NCBI GenBank assembly: GCA_009782875.1
Contig: WRIE01000008.1
Coordinates: forward strand, 1-64,000
DNA: 64,000 nucleotides
DNA from: Eubacteriaceae bacterium
Lineage (GTDB): Bacteria > Bacillota > Clostridia > Eubacteriales > Anaerofustaceae
Direction: 5' to 3'
Program-made: the position numbers and the translations under genes
Shown here: one piece after another, positions 17,296 to 26,125 of the stretch
How positions within the stretch are numbered: position 1 is the stretch's first letter
Layout: the number at the start of each line of letters is the position of its first letter
The notes under the pieces: generated by a model
Databases searched by the model: none
The model's input: only the letters and a program-made list of their open reading frames with translations
Told to the model about the DNA's origin: nothing

Positions 17296-20027
17296 CTATT
17301 TAGTCAATTTTTGATACATTTCCATCAGTGCCGCAACACAATTAGCCTCAGTGAAATCCTTCACAGGAAAGCCATACAATTTCATAACAGCGCGGTCAAG
17401 GTCGCGATGCGCATTAAGCAGATCCGAATGATACAGCATTGATGTTTCGCCGTACATATCGGCGAGATTGCTATCTGGGTATTTTGCTCTTGCGTCCAAA
17501 ATGCCCTGTGCACATTTCTCGATTTCGACTTTTTGTGAGTCTATTACATCAGGCCAGGGAAAGTTGTTATAAACTATTGTGTTTGAGTAGCTGTAATCGC
17601 TCTCAAGCCTACCTGCAACGGTACGCATCCAAGCCATATGGACATTTGATGTAAGAACCCCAAAATGATAAAGACCAGCAGTTGGGATTGAAAAAGTTTA
17701 TCACCCGCAATAATATCTTTGTCCAGAAATCCAATGGGAATATATCGTCTGTTCTCAGATGAAACTTTTGGTACTGCTATGTAATCAGTTTTTGGTTGAC
17801 GTATTTCACCAAAAAGCATGGGTCTATCAGCCAGTTTGCGAGTTGCTTCTCTCTTGCTAGATTCTCTTTGTTGGCGGCATTTTTCGACACGATTTTGGAT
17901 AAATGGTATCTTCAACAATTCCGAAGGTGTTGCACCATCAAGCCACAGACAATAGCGCGGTACATTGTTAATGAACTCATATCCCATCATAAATTGCTTC
18001 ACAAATTTGAGTTCCGGCGATTGCGTTTGAACTAATGAATCGTATTCATAAGGCTCAATTAGTAAATGACCTCCATCGTTTGGCATACTCCCAAAAACCA
18101 TCTCGGGCACGTCACAAAGTGGTCGTGTTCGTCTTTCTATGAATACTGTTGGTGCTTTAACTAAATATGGGCTAATATTCGGTTCGGCTGTGTTGTAACT
18201 GAATCCCACTATAACGCAATGCACAGCCGCTTTATCGCTCGCTTCGCTGCTCCATTTGAATGTTGGTATTCCGAAGTTTATACATACTCCACGCTCTACA
18301 AGCGATTTCCATAATATTGCCACCTGCTCTCCTTGCGCTATAGAATTCGTTGATACAAAAGCAGTATTTATGGTGGTGTCGTCCATGATGTCAGCAGCTT
18401 TTTTATACCATGCTGAAACATAGTCAAGGTTTCCAAGTCCTTTTAGTTTGCCGAACACATCCGACATATCACTCTTCTGTGCAGAATTCATCCAACGCGC
18501 ACCCACAAAAGGCGGGTTGCCCATGATATATGAAAGCCGATTTTTTGGCACAACACTCTCCCAATCAATTCGCAACGCATTGCCTTCAATTATATTCGCA
18601 TATGATTTCAATGGCAGAAAATCAAGCTGCATATGGAGTATGATTTCCGTTTCCTTCATCATTTGGCTCTCTGCGATCCATAATGCAGTTTTAGCAACTG
18701 TCACGGCAAAGTCATTGATCTCTATTCCATAGAATTGTCCTATAGAAACTAGTATCGGATTATTTAATGCTTCTGCAAACACAAACATCATCTGTCCTCG
18801 TAGCAATTGGCTTATCACTTCATTTTCAAGATGCCGAATGCTGATGTAGGTTTCCGTCAAGAAATTTCCCGAACCACAGGCTGGGTCTAGAAAGGAAAGC
18901 GAAGCGAGTTTTTTCTGGAATTCTCTAAGTTTCGTAATTCTTGTTCTCTCGACAGCTATTTCTAGAATAGATACAAATTCACTATTTAAAGCATCTAAGA
19001 ACAAAGGATCAATGACTTTATGTATATTCTCAAGCGATGTGTAATGCATACCACCCGAGCGCCGTGTTTCCAGGTTTAGCGTGCTCTCAAACACCGCACC
19101 GAATATGGTTGGGCTGATTTCTGACCAATCAAAATCCTCGCTGGCTCTCACAAGAAGCAATTCCTTTATTTCATCAGTAAAATGCGGTATCTCAATGTTC
19201 TCATCAGCAAATAAATCTCCATTGACATATGGAAATGCGGCTATGGCAGTTTCAAGGTAAGGGTCGCGGTTCTCGGGTAGCGTGTTTAAAACTTGGAATA
19301 ACTCAATGAGCCCTCCCCTCATTTGGCTAATACTAAATCCAGCAAGATAATCATGGAACATCGCTTTATGCCCAAATATTCCAGCGTCTTCGGCATATAA
19401 GCAAAAAACAAGCCGAACGCAAAGCACATTCAGGCTGTGCATGGCACTTTCACTAGTAGGGTCTATGTATTGCTTGGCAAAAGCGTCATAGAGCAAGCCA
19501 ACAATTTTTCCTGCGGCAATCGATACTTCCATTTCTCGCTTTATTTTCTCGTTGCCGCTATCGGTTAAAAAAGCAAGCCTGTAAAATTCTGTGGGCAGGT
19601 TTTCGAGGAGTATTTCCTCCGGCTCACCGCCTGGGCGCTCCATGTCATACACCAAAAATGTGCTAAAATTGCATGTAATGACCCAACGAGGATGCTTTGA
19701 CAACGGCAACTCTGTTATGTAGCGTTTTGTCTGTTGGAACGGCGTAAGCAACGTGCCATCCGATTGCCTTATGGGTTTCCTCAAGTCAATATCTAAGCTT
19801 TTCTGCTCAATCAACACACGTGTTGACGGAATAATGATATCAATAAAGCCTCTATGGTCGATATGCGCTCTGCTTTCAAACTCAGCAAACTGTTCAGGAT
19901 GTTCCACTCCGTATACATCACGAAGCAAGGACAGCCAAAATGGTTGGCTCTGCCCTTTTTCATATCCTTTGCCATTCCAAAAGTCGGCAAATTTCTTTGC
20001 TGCGGCTCTTTGTTGCGCGTCAGTCAT
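17296..20027 (-). pseudogene. MmeI-like type IIG/IIL restriction-methylation enzyme, one frameshift
   Basis: About 910 residues when the two frames (17574-20027 and 17296-17690) are joined, matching MmeI-type length. The N-terminal nuclease core has D, then E-x-K, in FIDIIIPSTRVLIEQKS. A helical spacer follows, then the adenine methyltransferase domain with DPACGSGNFLTE and the catalytic GNPPFVGARW motif, and a C-terminal recognition domain ending NNFPWPDV and beyond. The frames join at a run of five A residues (17691-17695 on the plus strand): removing one base restores LFSIPTAGLYHFGVL. It is either a true mutation, a phase-variable tract or a sequencing error. One polypeptide would both cut and methylate DNA. 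Its first 45 or so codons recur at copies A and (8 codons) C of the guaA-end repeat. Confidence 0.85.
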
Positions 20028-20133
20028 TTATAAAACTCCCTATTGTTTTGCTACTTGCAAGCCATTTGCTATCATCCTAGCTTGAAGCGAGGAAACACAT
20101 TTGTTATCAAAATGTTATCACTATGAAAATAAA

Positions 20134-20171
20134 AGCCGAAAAAAGCGCGTACCTATCAGCTTTTTTCGGCT
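20134..20171 (-). terminator. guaA-type terminator hairpin, copy B
   Basis: A perfect 13-bp stem, AGCCGAAAAAAGC with GCTTTTTTCGGCT, around a 12-base loop. Relative to copy C the outer pairs differ on both sides (GCCG/CGGC here, GCCC/GGGC there), so pairing is conserved. Confidence 0.75.
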
Positions 20172-20178
20172 CCCTGTG

Positions 20179-20298
20179 CTATTCCCACTCGATCGTTCCA
20201 AGTGGTTTCGCTGTTATCATAAACCACGCGGTTAACATCCTCAACTTCACATAAATCCTACTTGATATCTTGGCAAGCAGCTCCAAATCATGCGGATC
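20179..20298 (-). pseudogene. guaA 3'-end fragment (duplicated attachment site)
   Basis: The fragment encodes an imperfect copy of the GuaA C-terminus ending GTIEWE and stop. It has one frameshift (a base missing at the position matching 29803-29812) and several substitutions relative to the intact gene at 29726. Similarity ends near 20298. It is read as the trace of an earlier integration at the guaA 3' end. Confidence 0.75.
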
Positions 20299-20381
20299 TA
20301 AAAGCCAATCAATATATGTATTCTTATGTAAAATGTCATATGATACATGAAAGTGCTTAAGGGGTGTATGTGTTTACCACA

Positions 20382-20811
20382 TCATCTAATCCAATGAAAA
20401 CGGATATGTTCTTTGCCATCTATTGCGTCAAATTCATGATGGTCAGAGGTTAACAGTTCACCGCCTGTAGCCACGGTTTGCGCCAATACGATTGAATCCG
20501 CAAGTGAAATCCTATAAGAGGCTTTAAATCGACCTGCTATCAAAAAAATCTCCTTGTCAAACTCGGTTATCTCTATGATTGATTTTTCAATGTGATCAAT
20601 AATTTTGGCAGCATATTCTTCTCCGTCACTGTGGTAGAAACCATAATACACTTCTAGGAGATTAATCCTATTAATAATGATTCTAGCCGTACTATCAGCA
20701 GCCCGTACTATCAGCAGCCTGATTATATACACTAGTGACAACACTTGCACCGTCTTCGTTTTTTAGAAGAGCGACCAACGCGCACGCATCCAGGACAAAT
20801 AACCTTTGCAT
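20382..20811 (-). pseudogene. PIN-domain (VapC-like) toxin disrupted by a 16-bp tandem duplication
   Basis: The start at ATG 20811 overlaps the antitoxin stop (TAATG). The first frame reads MQRLFVLDACALVALLKNED, a PIN N-terminus with the first acidic residue, up to QAADS. A tandem copy of 16 bases (20687-20718) then shifts the frame. The second frame restores the PIN fold: INLLEVYYGFY with Glu, and SLADSIVLAQTV...LLTSDHHEF with the distal acidic residues, ending at 20382. Removing one repeat unit would give an intact toxin of about 137 residues. As it stands the product is truncated and inactive. Confidence 0.8.
20687..20718. repeat. Exact 16-bp tandem duplication
   Basis: CCGTACTATCAGCAGC occurs twice back to back (20687-20702 and 20703-20718). 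Sixteen is not a multiple of three, so the duplication frameshifts the PIN toxin gene. Loss of one unit by slippage would restore it. Confidence 0.95.
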
Positions 20812-21026
20812 TAATGATACTCCTTTTCATCGTGAGTAATAGCAAGGAATTTGTCAACCGTTAGCTTACTGTCTGCGGCAATACCGAGCAATGGACAATC
20901 CGTACTCTCCCTTACAGGTACTAGTTGAATTATCCCGTCAATTTCCTTTATGCGCACTTTCTCTGTCGGTATCAGTTTCAATAAAAACTCTAGTAAATCA
21001 TTTGTATTAATCACGGTTTCAGCCAT
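20811..21026 (-). CDS. VapB-like antitoxin
   Basis: The protein has 71 residues and starts at ATG 21026 (MAETVINTNDLLEFLLKLIP), with AGAGGTG 7 bases upstream; an upstream in-frame ATG at 21035 lies within that site. The C-terminal block LLGIAADSKLTVDKFLAITH matches the toxin-binding tail common in small VapB-type antitoxins ('LLG---D---T-D-FL'). The N-terminal part may be the DNA-binding portion but is not a clear AbrB or RHH fold. It overlaps the PIN toxin start. The toxin is frameshifted; this gene is intact. Confidence 0.7.
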   Translation of the reverse strand: MAETVINTNDLLEFLLKLIPTEKVRIKEIDGIIQLVPVRESTDCPLLGIAADSKLTVDKFLAITHDEKEYH

Positions 21027-21035
21027 AGAATGCAC

Positions 21036-21378
21036 CTCTTTCCTTCGTGCATTATTTCATATTCTTCTTGTCGCAATTGAACGTAAACTAACTGACTTGC
21101 AACCACACAACTAATTCCCACCTCTCATGTGATGCAACGACTGAATAAATATACGGTTATTATAGCAGCAAAATTCAAGAGCGGCAACAGGTTTTGGGCT
21201 ACGTGATGCCGCGCAGTAAAGTGGGCGGCACTTTTCGTGAATGGGAAAAAGCATATACCGTCTGCACCCACCACCCCCGATGGCAACAAAGCAAATTCAG
21301 ATTATCTCGTGAATGCTACAGTTGCGCCATTGCAGCTATAAGCACTTAAGAAGCAAAAATGGAGTCGCTGAACACAAA
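21036..21378. other. Island junction, no intact gene
   Basis: No supported gene. A plus-strand scrap near 21190-21320 reads QVLGYVMPRSKVGGTFREWE and is protein-like, but has no start and no recognised family. Confidence 0.35.
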
Positions 21379-21440
21379 AAGCTCTGAAAACCGCTATTTT
21401 AAAGGCTTCCAGAGCTTGTGCTATCTATTCCCATTCAATG
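21379..21440 (-). other. guaA-end repeat, copy D (putative attachment site)
   Basis: A hairpin with stem AAGCTCTG/CAGAGCTT (21379-21417) is followed by CTATTCCCATTCAATGAGA. On the minus strand this encodes LIEWE and a stop, the last residues of GuaA. It has the same hairpin-then-guaA-end order as copies B and C, but the hairpin sequence is unrelated. It is a good candidate for one end of the integrase-bearing element, the other end being the guaA gene itself. Confidence 0.6.
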
Positions 21441-21624
21441 AGACTATTAGTATATTATCGATATTGTATAAGTAATTACATATTATATGCTTATATTATA
21501 GAGTATTTATATTGATTATACATAGTCTATCTTCTTTTTGTTATCAAATTGTTATCGGTATCTGTAATAGTACGGTTTTGCGGTTTCAAAAAAACACTAC
21601 AATCAAACTCCTTGCTAAGCGTGC
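21441..21624. other. AT-rich non-coding flank
   Basis: A very AT-rich stretch with no gene between the putative attachment site and the zinc-ribbon gene. Confidence 0.5.
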
Positions 21625-22035
21625 TTACACCGTCCACCTATTCCCGCAATTCTGACAGACAGCCTGCGTTTCGGTCTTGATCGTGGTATTACTCTTACCT
21701 TTAGATCTACCGACTAAAAGCCAAAGACCACAAGTGCATATAATTAGCATCCATCGTCCAAGAGCCCACAGACATCCCCTGGCGCGATTCCTAGTTCCCA
21801 TTTGGGTGTTTACCACTTGGTAAGAGATGTTTGTGTTGCCACACTTTACACAAGCTACAGCGGATCTCTGAGTCTGCGGTGGTGCATATTGAGGTGATGT
21901 CTGTTGTGGTTGAGTCTGAGGATTATTACGGTATTCCGCTTGATGGGTATTAGATCCTGTCACCAAAGCATTTCCGCACCCCGGACAAAATGCTTGATTC
22001 TCTTCTAGTTTTCTGCCACATTTTGTACAAAACAT
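21625..22035 (-). CDS. Double zinc-ribbon membrane-associated protein
   Basis: The protein has 136 residues and starts at ATG 22035 (MFCTKCGRKL), 8 bases after GGAGG. Residues 3-21 form a zinc ribbon (CTKC...CPGC). A Pro/Gln/Thr-rich linker covers residues 30-57. A second ribbon is formed by CVKCGNTN (about residue 63) and the distal CQNCGNRWTV, with a hydrophobic segment between them (LWALGRWMLIICTCGLWLLV). Such zinc-ribbon plus linker plus membrane proteins are common in Firmicutes and of unknown role. It sits at the guaA-distal end of the integrative element. Confidence 0.7.
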   Translation of the reverse strand: MFCTKCGRKLEENQAFCPGCGNALVTGSNTHQAEYRNNPQTQPQQTSPQYAPPQTQRSAVACVKCGNTNISYQVVNTQMGTRNRARGCLWALGRWMLIICTCGLWLLVGRSKGKSNTTIKTETQAVCQNCGNRWTV

Positions 22036-22596
22036 TATTAATTCCTCCATATAACTCTCTTTGTTACAAAAATATTAGTGATAATCGGAAAGAGTGTTGA
22101 TTTTTATATATAAAGCAACCAAATTGTCTCGATTGCTTCGTTGGTCGCAAAAAGCCATCGCATGCAGTCACCAGTTCAAATATGCTGTCGACTGCACCCT
22201 CAGCATTCCAAACACGAATGAAAAAGCGAGAAGTATCAGTTCAAGAATTTGGTCGCAACACCACAAACAGCTTGGGCACTTCTCCTTGATGGCACTTTGC
22301 AACGTGTTCACTTTGGTAATGCATAAGTGACCTAAGTTGAAAAAAACACTATCGTTCACAACCAACAGCACCTCAAATGACTGGTCTTCTCCAACCTGTT
22401 CTCCCTGCTTATCACCATGTCTCTTTACCGCAGCAGCAGGGAGCTGTTTGGCAGATTTGACTGGTTCAATAATTGCCGAAAAACCAACCTTCATCTAATG
22501 AACACGTGAGCTAGGACTGAGGTAGAATCAACTGTGAACACCACCGCAAGGAAGGCTCTAGGTTTGAGTCTTGTGGCTGGAAGCCTCTTAGAGATC
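22036..22596. other. Region without a supported gene
   Basis: A minus-strand frame at 22168-22494 starts MKVGFSAIIEPVKSAKQLPA, but its second half reads like non-coding sequence and there is no ribosome binding site. I do not call it. The remainder shows nothing recognisable. Confidence 0.35.
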
Positions 22597-23024
22597 CTCA
22601 ACATGTTGTCGCTCTTGTGGTGCTCCTCTAAGTCTTGTTTTCTTAGTGACTCCGCGATTACCTCATCTGTGACATTCCCGCTGCTGAAGCAAAAATAGAC
22701 CAGCACCTACAGATGATTGCCCTAGAATTGCTTGTTCAATTCTTTGTGCTCCATCTGTAGCTTGCAGGAGCTGTAGCCCTTGATATATTGCACAAGCTTG
22801 CTTGCTAGCAAATGCGGATGAACTTAGACCAGTAAATGCACGTGGTCTTTTGACACATGCCCGGCTAGTATCTCAGCATAATTTTGTTGGCAGGAGCCAC
22901 GTATCAGCTCTCTTGTCCGGTGTGCGATCTGGCCTGTCAAAACAGGTTTCCTGCGTTTTGTGATCCATGCTAGGTGGTACTAAATGTCATATGTCGCATC
23001 GGAGGATTTTCTATATTGCTCCAT
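22597..23024 (-). pseudogene. IS200/IS605-family TnpA, decayed
   Basis: From ATG 23024 the frame reads MEQYRKSSDATYDI, stop, YHLAWITKRRKPVLTG, then ILAGHVSKDHVHLLV with the HUH-type His pair (HVH), then LLASKLVQYIKGYSS and SSGNVTDEVI. These are the TnpA (Y1 transposase) blocks in order. At least four stops interrupt it, and the segment expected to hold the catalytic Tyr reads LVYFCFSSGNVTDE. No tnpB lies next to it. It is inactive in itself. Confidence 0.85.
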
Positions 23025-23142
23025 TGCTTCACCCCTGACTAGCATTTTGCAATACGGGGGATGTATTCACGATCCCAAGAGGTTGAACAAAAGGTTTGCC
23101 TGGAAGGCGAAGGCCTAACCTCATTAGACAGAAAATAGACTG

Positions 23143-24363
23143 CTAAAACTGCATTTTCCAAGGATAAGCAAAAACTGCATACCTTGCTATTTTGTCTATC
23201 GTTATATCAACGGGTAGAGATGAAGTGCTTGATTCAAACCCAATTTTACTTCCAGGTTCTATGCTTTCCATTATTATAGTAGAATTGACTCCTATGGGAT
23301 TATTGTTTTCATCTAAAAACACAGCACTAACATACACCAAACTCTGCTTTTCAGCCGATGTGTTCTCAACTCTCCCCATCATTTTTATGCCGCGCCCGTA
23401 TGAACCTTTTGATAATTGAAAATCCGTAATAGGGTATCTGATATGCTCTACCTTCGCCTCTCTTACATCGGGACGTGGAATAATGACTAACTCCCCATTC
23501 GCTGGAGCGTTATCTAATGTCGTTTCTTCGTAATAATAGCCACTTTCGCCTGGGTTAATGACTTGTGGAAATACAGATACCAGTGATCGGCTTTTTACCA
23601 ACAAACCGTCAGTTCCTTCCAAGTCATAAGCTCCAGAGCTTAAATAAAGCGGTACTGTTCCAGTATTCTTAACTTCGAATACACTTTGAACCCATGCGGT
23701 TCCAATGCTGTTTACCCATGTGCGGGCATTGGAATACACAACCTCATATGACGCTTTTTTCATTGGCTTATCAGACGTAGAAGTCAGTTCCTCTTGTGAA
23801 TATTCATTAATACTCAGACTATCAATAATTTCCTCTAATGCCAATGTAAAAAACTGTGAATCATCAGCTTCCGGAAACATAATCACAAGCGAATATGCCT
23901 TGTTACCATAAATCATTGATAAACCATTTATCAAGTAGGTATTTCCAGAAATATCTTGCTTCCATTCATAGTACTGGAGTGGAACTCCATTTATAGCAGT
24001 CCGTTGGAGAAGAATGAAATCATACACATCACTGGATGACTTCATGCCATCAACAAAAGAAGCCAAATAAATACCTAGAGTAGTATTATTTGCTGATAAA
24101 GGCACATCAAGTGTTCGTACACCTGTAGCAAAATAACCATCAGTATTTTTGTCATATGGATAATAATACCATACTCCATTATTCTCGTTCACTACTTTTC
24201 TCCATTCAGATCGAACCTGATATGTAATTCGCTCCCTTGTTTCTACTGAGTCAAGTTGAAACGATGTTACAGATTTTGTCGAGCAAGCGGTAAGGGATAA
24301 TAAAATAACAATGGTACATAACATAAAAAAAACATGCTTTGTCTTTGAATATGTACTAAGCAT
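23143..24363 (-). CDS. Lipoprotein of unknown function
   Basis: The protein has 406 residues and starts at ATG 24363, 7 bases after GGAGG; an upstream in-frame start at 24420 is unlikely. The signal peptide (residues 7-27) ends in the lipobox LTAC, so it is a membrane-anchored surface lipoprotein. After a central region with no motif, residues of about 205-400 look like two beta-sandwich repeats of the FxLyD or DUF4352 kind (VQSVFEVKNTGTVPLYLSS; GIKMMGRVENTSAEKQSLVY). Such domains occur in extracellular proteins of mobile elements and Firmicutes. It sits between the IS200 remnant and the RepA-like gene, on the same strand as the integrase. Confidence 0.75.
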   Translation of the reverse strand: MLSTYSKTKHVFFMLCTIVILLSLTACSTKSVTSFQLDSVETRERITYQVRSEWRKVVNENNGVWYYYPYDKNTDGYFATGVRTLDVPLSANNTTLGIYLASFVDGMKSSSDVYDFILLQRTAINGVPLQYYEWKQDISGNTYLINGLSMIYGNKAYSLVIMFPEADDSQFFTLALEEIIDSLSINEYSQEELTSTSDKPMKKASYEVVYSNARTWVNSIGTAWVQSVFEVKNTGTVPLYLSSGAYDLEGTDGLLVKSRSLVSVFPQVINPGESGYYYEETTLDNAPANGELVIIPRPDVREAKVEHIRYPITDFQLSKGSYGRGIKMMGRVENTSAEKQSLVYVSAVFLDENNNPIGVNSTIIMESIEPGSKIGFESSTSSLPVDITIDKIARYAVFAYPWKMQF

Positions 24364-24550
24364 TATTATTCCTCCTTTATATTCATTTGATATTCTATTT
24401 GTATACATTAGATTTTTCATTCGTTTATATTTTGATTATTCATGTAAGTTTTCTTTTTGTTATCAAGGGAACGTCCATAATATTAACCAGATTCTTCCTT
24501 GACTTAATGGATTCTGCCATGCATCAAGCTACAGCCTTTAGCCGTGCGAT

Positions 24551-24624
24551 TGTGTCGATTGTGTCGATTGTGTCGATATTATTCCTATACAGTCTACTTG
24601 CAAAATACCGTCACAATCGACACA
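24551..24624. repeat. Iteron-like TGTGTCGAT repeats downstream of the RepA-like gene
   Basis: Three perfect tandem copies of TGTGTCGAT (24551-24577) are followed 38 bases later by an inverted copy, ATCGACACA (24616-24624), inside CACAATCGACACA. The same layout recurs near 28105-28175. It could be replication iterons, a binding site for the RepA-like protein, or a terminator hairpin for its operon. Confidence 0.6.
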
Positions 24625-24633
24625 CAGAAATAA

Positions 24634-25800
24634 TCAAACACTTAATGTCAATTTAATCACTTTGCCATAATGGGTTCTCCAATTCTCATATCGAATCCCA
24701 TATTCATTCCAAAGCCTGTCTGCCTCAACATTTAATTTTCGCGACAAGATATTTGGCTGAATCTCCAATGCAGGAAGCCACTCCAATAACTCTGTAGCAC
24801 TGCCCGACCAAATTGGCGACTCGCTGCTTACTAATGTCGCAATAGCTTCAATAAGCGGGTTTGGTGGCTCTTTCCATAACTCGGTATCTGCTTCTATCAG
24901 CTGCCAGACACAGCGTTCACGGTCAAAGCAAAGGTGCAGCCGCTGGTCTTGCTGGTCACGACCTACAATGTCCATGACAGCATTATTGTCCGTCCGTTTT
25001 GCCTTTTGCATTACAAATGCGCCATCTGCTGCGCCAAGCAGTCCGTTGGTGCCGGAAATCGTGTCGAAACAGTCATCTGCACCTTGTTTGCGGGTGTGGT
25101 GGACAAGTAATATGCAAATGTTATGCAAGTCAGCAAACTGCTTTAGCTGCAAAACAACTTCATAATCATTTGCATAGTTGAACTTTTCTGCGCCCAGTTC
25201 CCTAATCCTTTGCAGTGTGTCGATAATTATCAGCTTCGTGTCTTTTCTCTCGCTAATGAAGCCCTCTAGCTGCTCCATAAGCCCTGATTTCAGAACTTTA
25301 GCCTTGGTTGCAAAGAGCAGGTTCTCGCTGCCCTCTGTACCAAACATTTTTGAGAGCCTCTTTTGAAGCCTCGAATAGTCGTCTTCAAGCGCAAGATACA
25401 GGACAGACCCTTGATGGGTCATGTAATCCCATATTGGCAAGCCTCGGCTTACATGATAGCCTAGCTGCGCCATAAAGAATGATTTGCCAATCTTGGGGGC
25501 GCCTGCAAACAGGTACACCCCCGCATAAAGTAGATTGTCCACGATCTGGGCTTTTGGCTTGTATACTGTGTCGTATAACTGGTTGAGCGACACAGTATGA
25601 AAATCGTTGGGCGTTGAAAGCCACTCAATCATTTCTGCAGAATAGCTTTCTCCGAAAATCTCTATGACTTTCTCACGATCCATCACTTCAAAATCGTCTG
25701 TATATTGTGGTATACTTCCAGATGTAATTGGTTCTAGTGGCTGCTCGCTATCTGGTGCAACAGACAGCATTTTCGCAGCCATTTCGTTATTTCTATTCAC
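24634..25800 (-). CDS. RepA-like AAA ATPase (replication/helicase type)
   Basis: The protein has 388 residues. It starts at GTG 25800, 9 bases after GGAGG, and overlaps the end of the upstream RHH gene by 8 bases. Residues of about 95-290 form a RecA-like ATPase of the RepA/RSF1010 kind: Walker A GAPKIGKSFF, LYLALEDD, Walker B LIIIDTLQ, and LLVHHTRKQG with the sensor His. The C-terminus has a winged-helix-like region. Similar proteins occur in plasmids and integrative elements and are thought to serve element replication. It forms a unit with the RHH and integrase genes. Two scraps of this gene occur at 15.1 and 28.3 kb. Confidence 0.8.
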   Translation of the reverse strand: MNRNNEMAAKMLSVAPDSEQPLEPITSGSIPQYTDDFEVMDREKVIEIFGESYSAEMIEWLSTPNDFHTVSLNQLYDTVYKPKAQIVDNLLYAGVYLFAGAPKIGKSFFMAQLGYHVSRGLPIWDYMTHQGSVLYLALEDDYSRLQKRLSKMFGTEGSENLLFATKAKVLKSGLMEQLEGFISERKDTKLIIIDTLQRIRELGAEKFNYANDYEVVLQLKQFADLHNICILLVHHTRKQGADDCFDTISGTNGLLGAADGAFVMQKAKRTDNNAVMDIVGRDQQDQRLHLCFDRERCVWQLIEADTELWKEPPNPLIEAIATLVSSESPIWSGSATELLEWLPALEIQPNILSRKLNVEADRLWNEYGIRYENWRTHYGKVIKLTLSV

Positions 25801-26125
25801 TTGAATCAACCTCCATCATTTTCTCAAGGGTTACAGCAACACAGTGGATGGTTTCCATTAGTTCATCGCCTACTCCCTCCCCTGCCCCAAGCTCCATCAA
25901 CTTCGTTTGGATGGTCGCCATTTCTTTGTAGAGGGCTTTGAATACTTTTGGGTTTCCAACAACCACTATATCGCGCTCTTGCAGCCGCTTGATAATATAA
26001 TCCTGTTTTGTCAAGCCTGACAACCTGACAGCTGTTTCTAATTGGGCATCCTCTTCAGGCGACATGCGAAACGCTACTATTTTGCTTCGCCATCTTCCTT
26101 TTTGGTCAAAAACTCTCCTTGCCAT
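25793..26125 (-). CDS. Ribbon-helix-helix, MobC-like mobilisation protein
   Basis: The protein has 110 residues; GGAGGAGG lies 6 bases before ATG 26125. The N-terminal WRSKIVAFRMSPEEDAQLET is the RHH strand and first helix, followed by LSGLTKQDYIIKRLQERDI. This is the pattern of relaxosome accessory proteins (MobC type) and of small plasmid regulators. The rest is helical and acidic. It overlaps the integrase gene by 49 bases and the RepA-like gene by 8. No relaxase gene is present, so it may act as a regulator, or the element may be mobilised in trans. Confidence 0.7.
   Translation of the reverse strand: MARRVFDQKGRWRSKIVAFRMSPEEDAQLETAVRLSGLTKQDYIIKRLQERDIVVVGNPKVFKALYKEMATIQTKLMELGAGEGVGDELMETIHCVAVTLEKMMEVDSSE

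Larger units (their letters stand above)
19905..20298 (-). repeat. guaA-end repeat, copy B
   Basis: It contains the start of the MmeI-like gene (from 20027 down), the roughly 105-bp upstream region, the hairpin at 20134-20171 and a 120-bp piece of the guaA 3' end. It matches copy C (29523-29850) over its length at roughly 80%, and copy A up to the guaA stop codon. Confidence 0.8.

Noticed and set aside
15171-20027. BREX or DISARM system
   Set aside because: The methyltransferase is MmeI-like with its own nuclease motif, and no brxC, pglZ, drmA or similar genes are present.
22168-22494. 108-codon minus-strand frame as a gene
   Set aside because: The second half reads as non-coding and there is no start signal.
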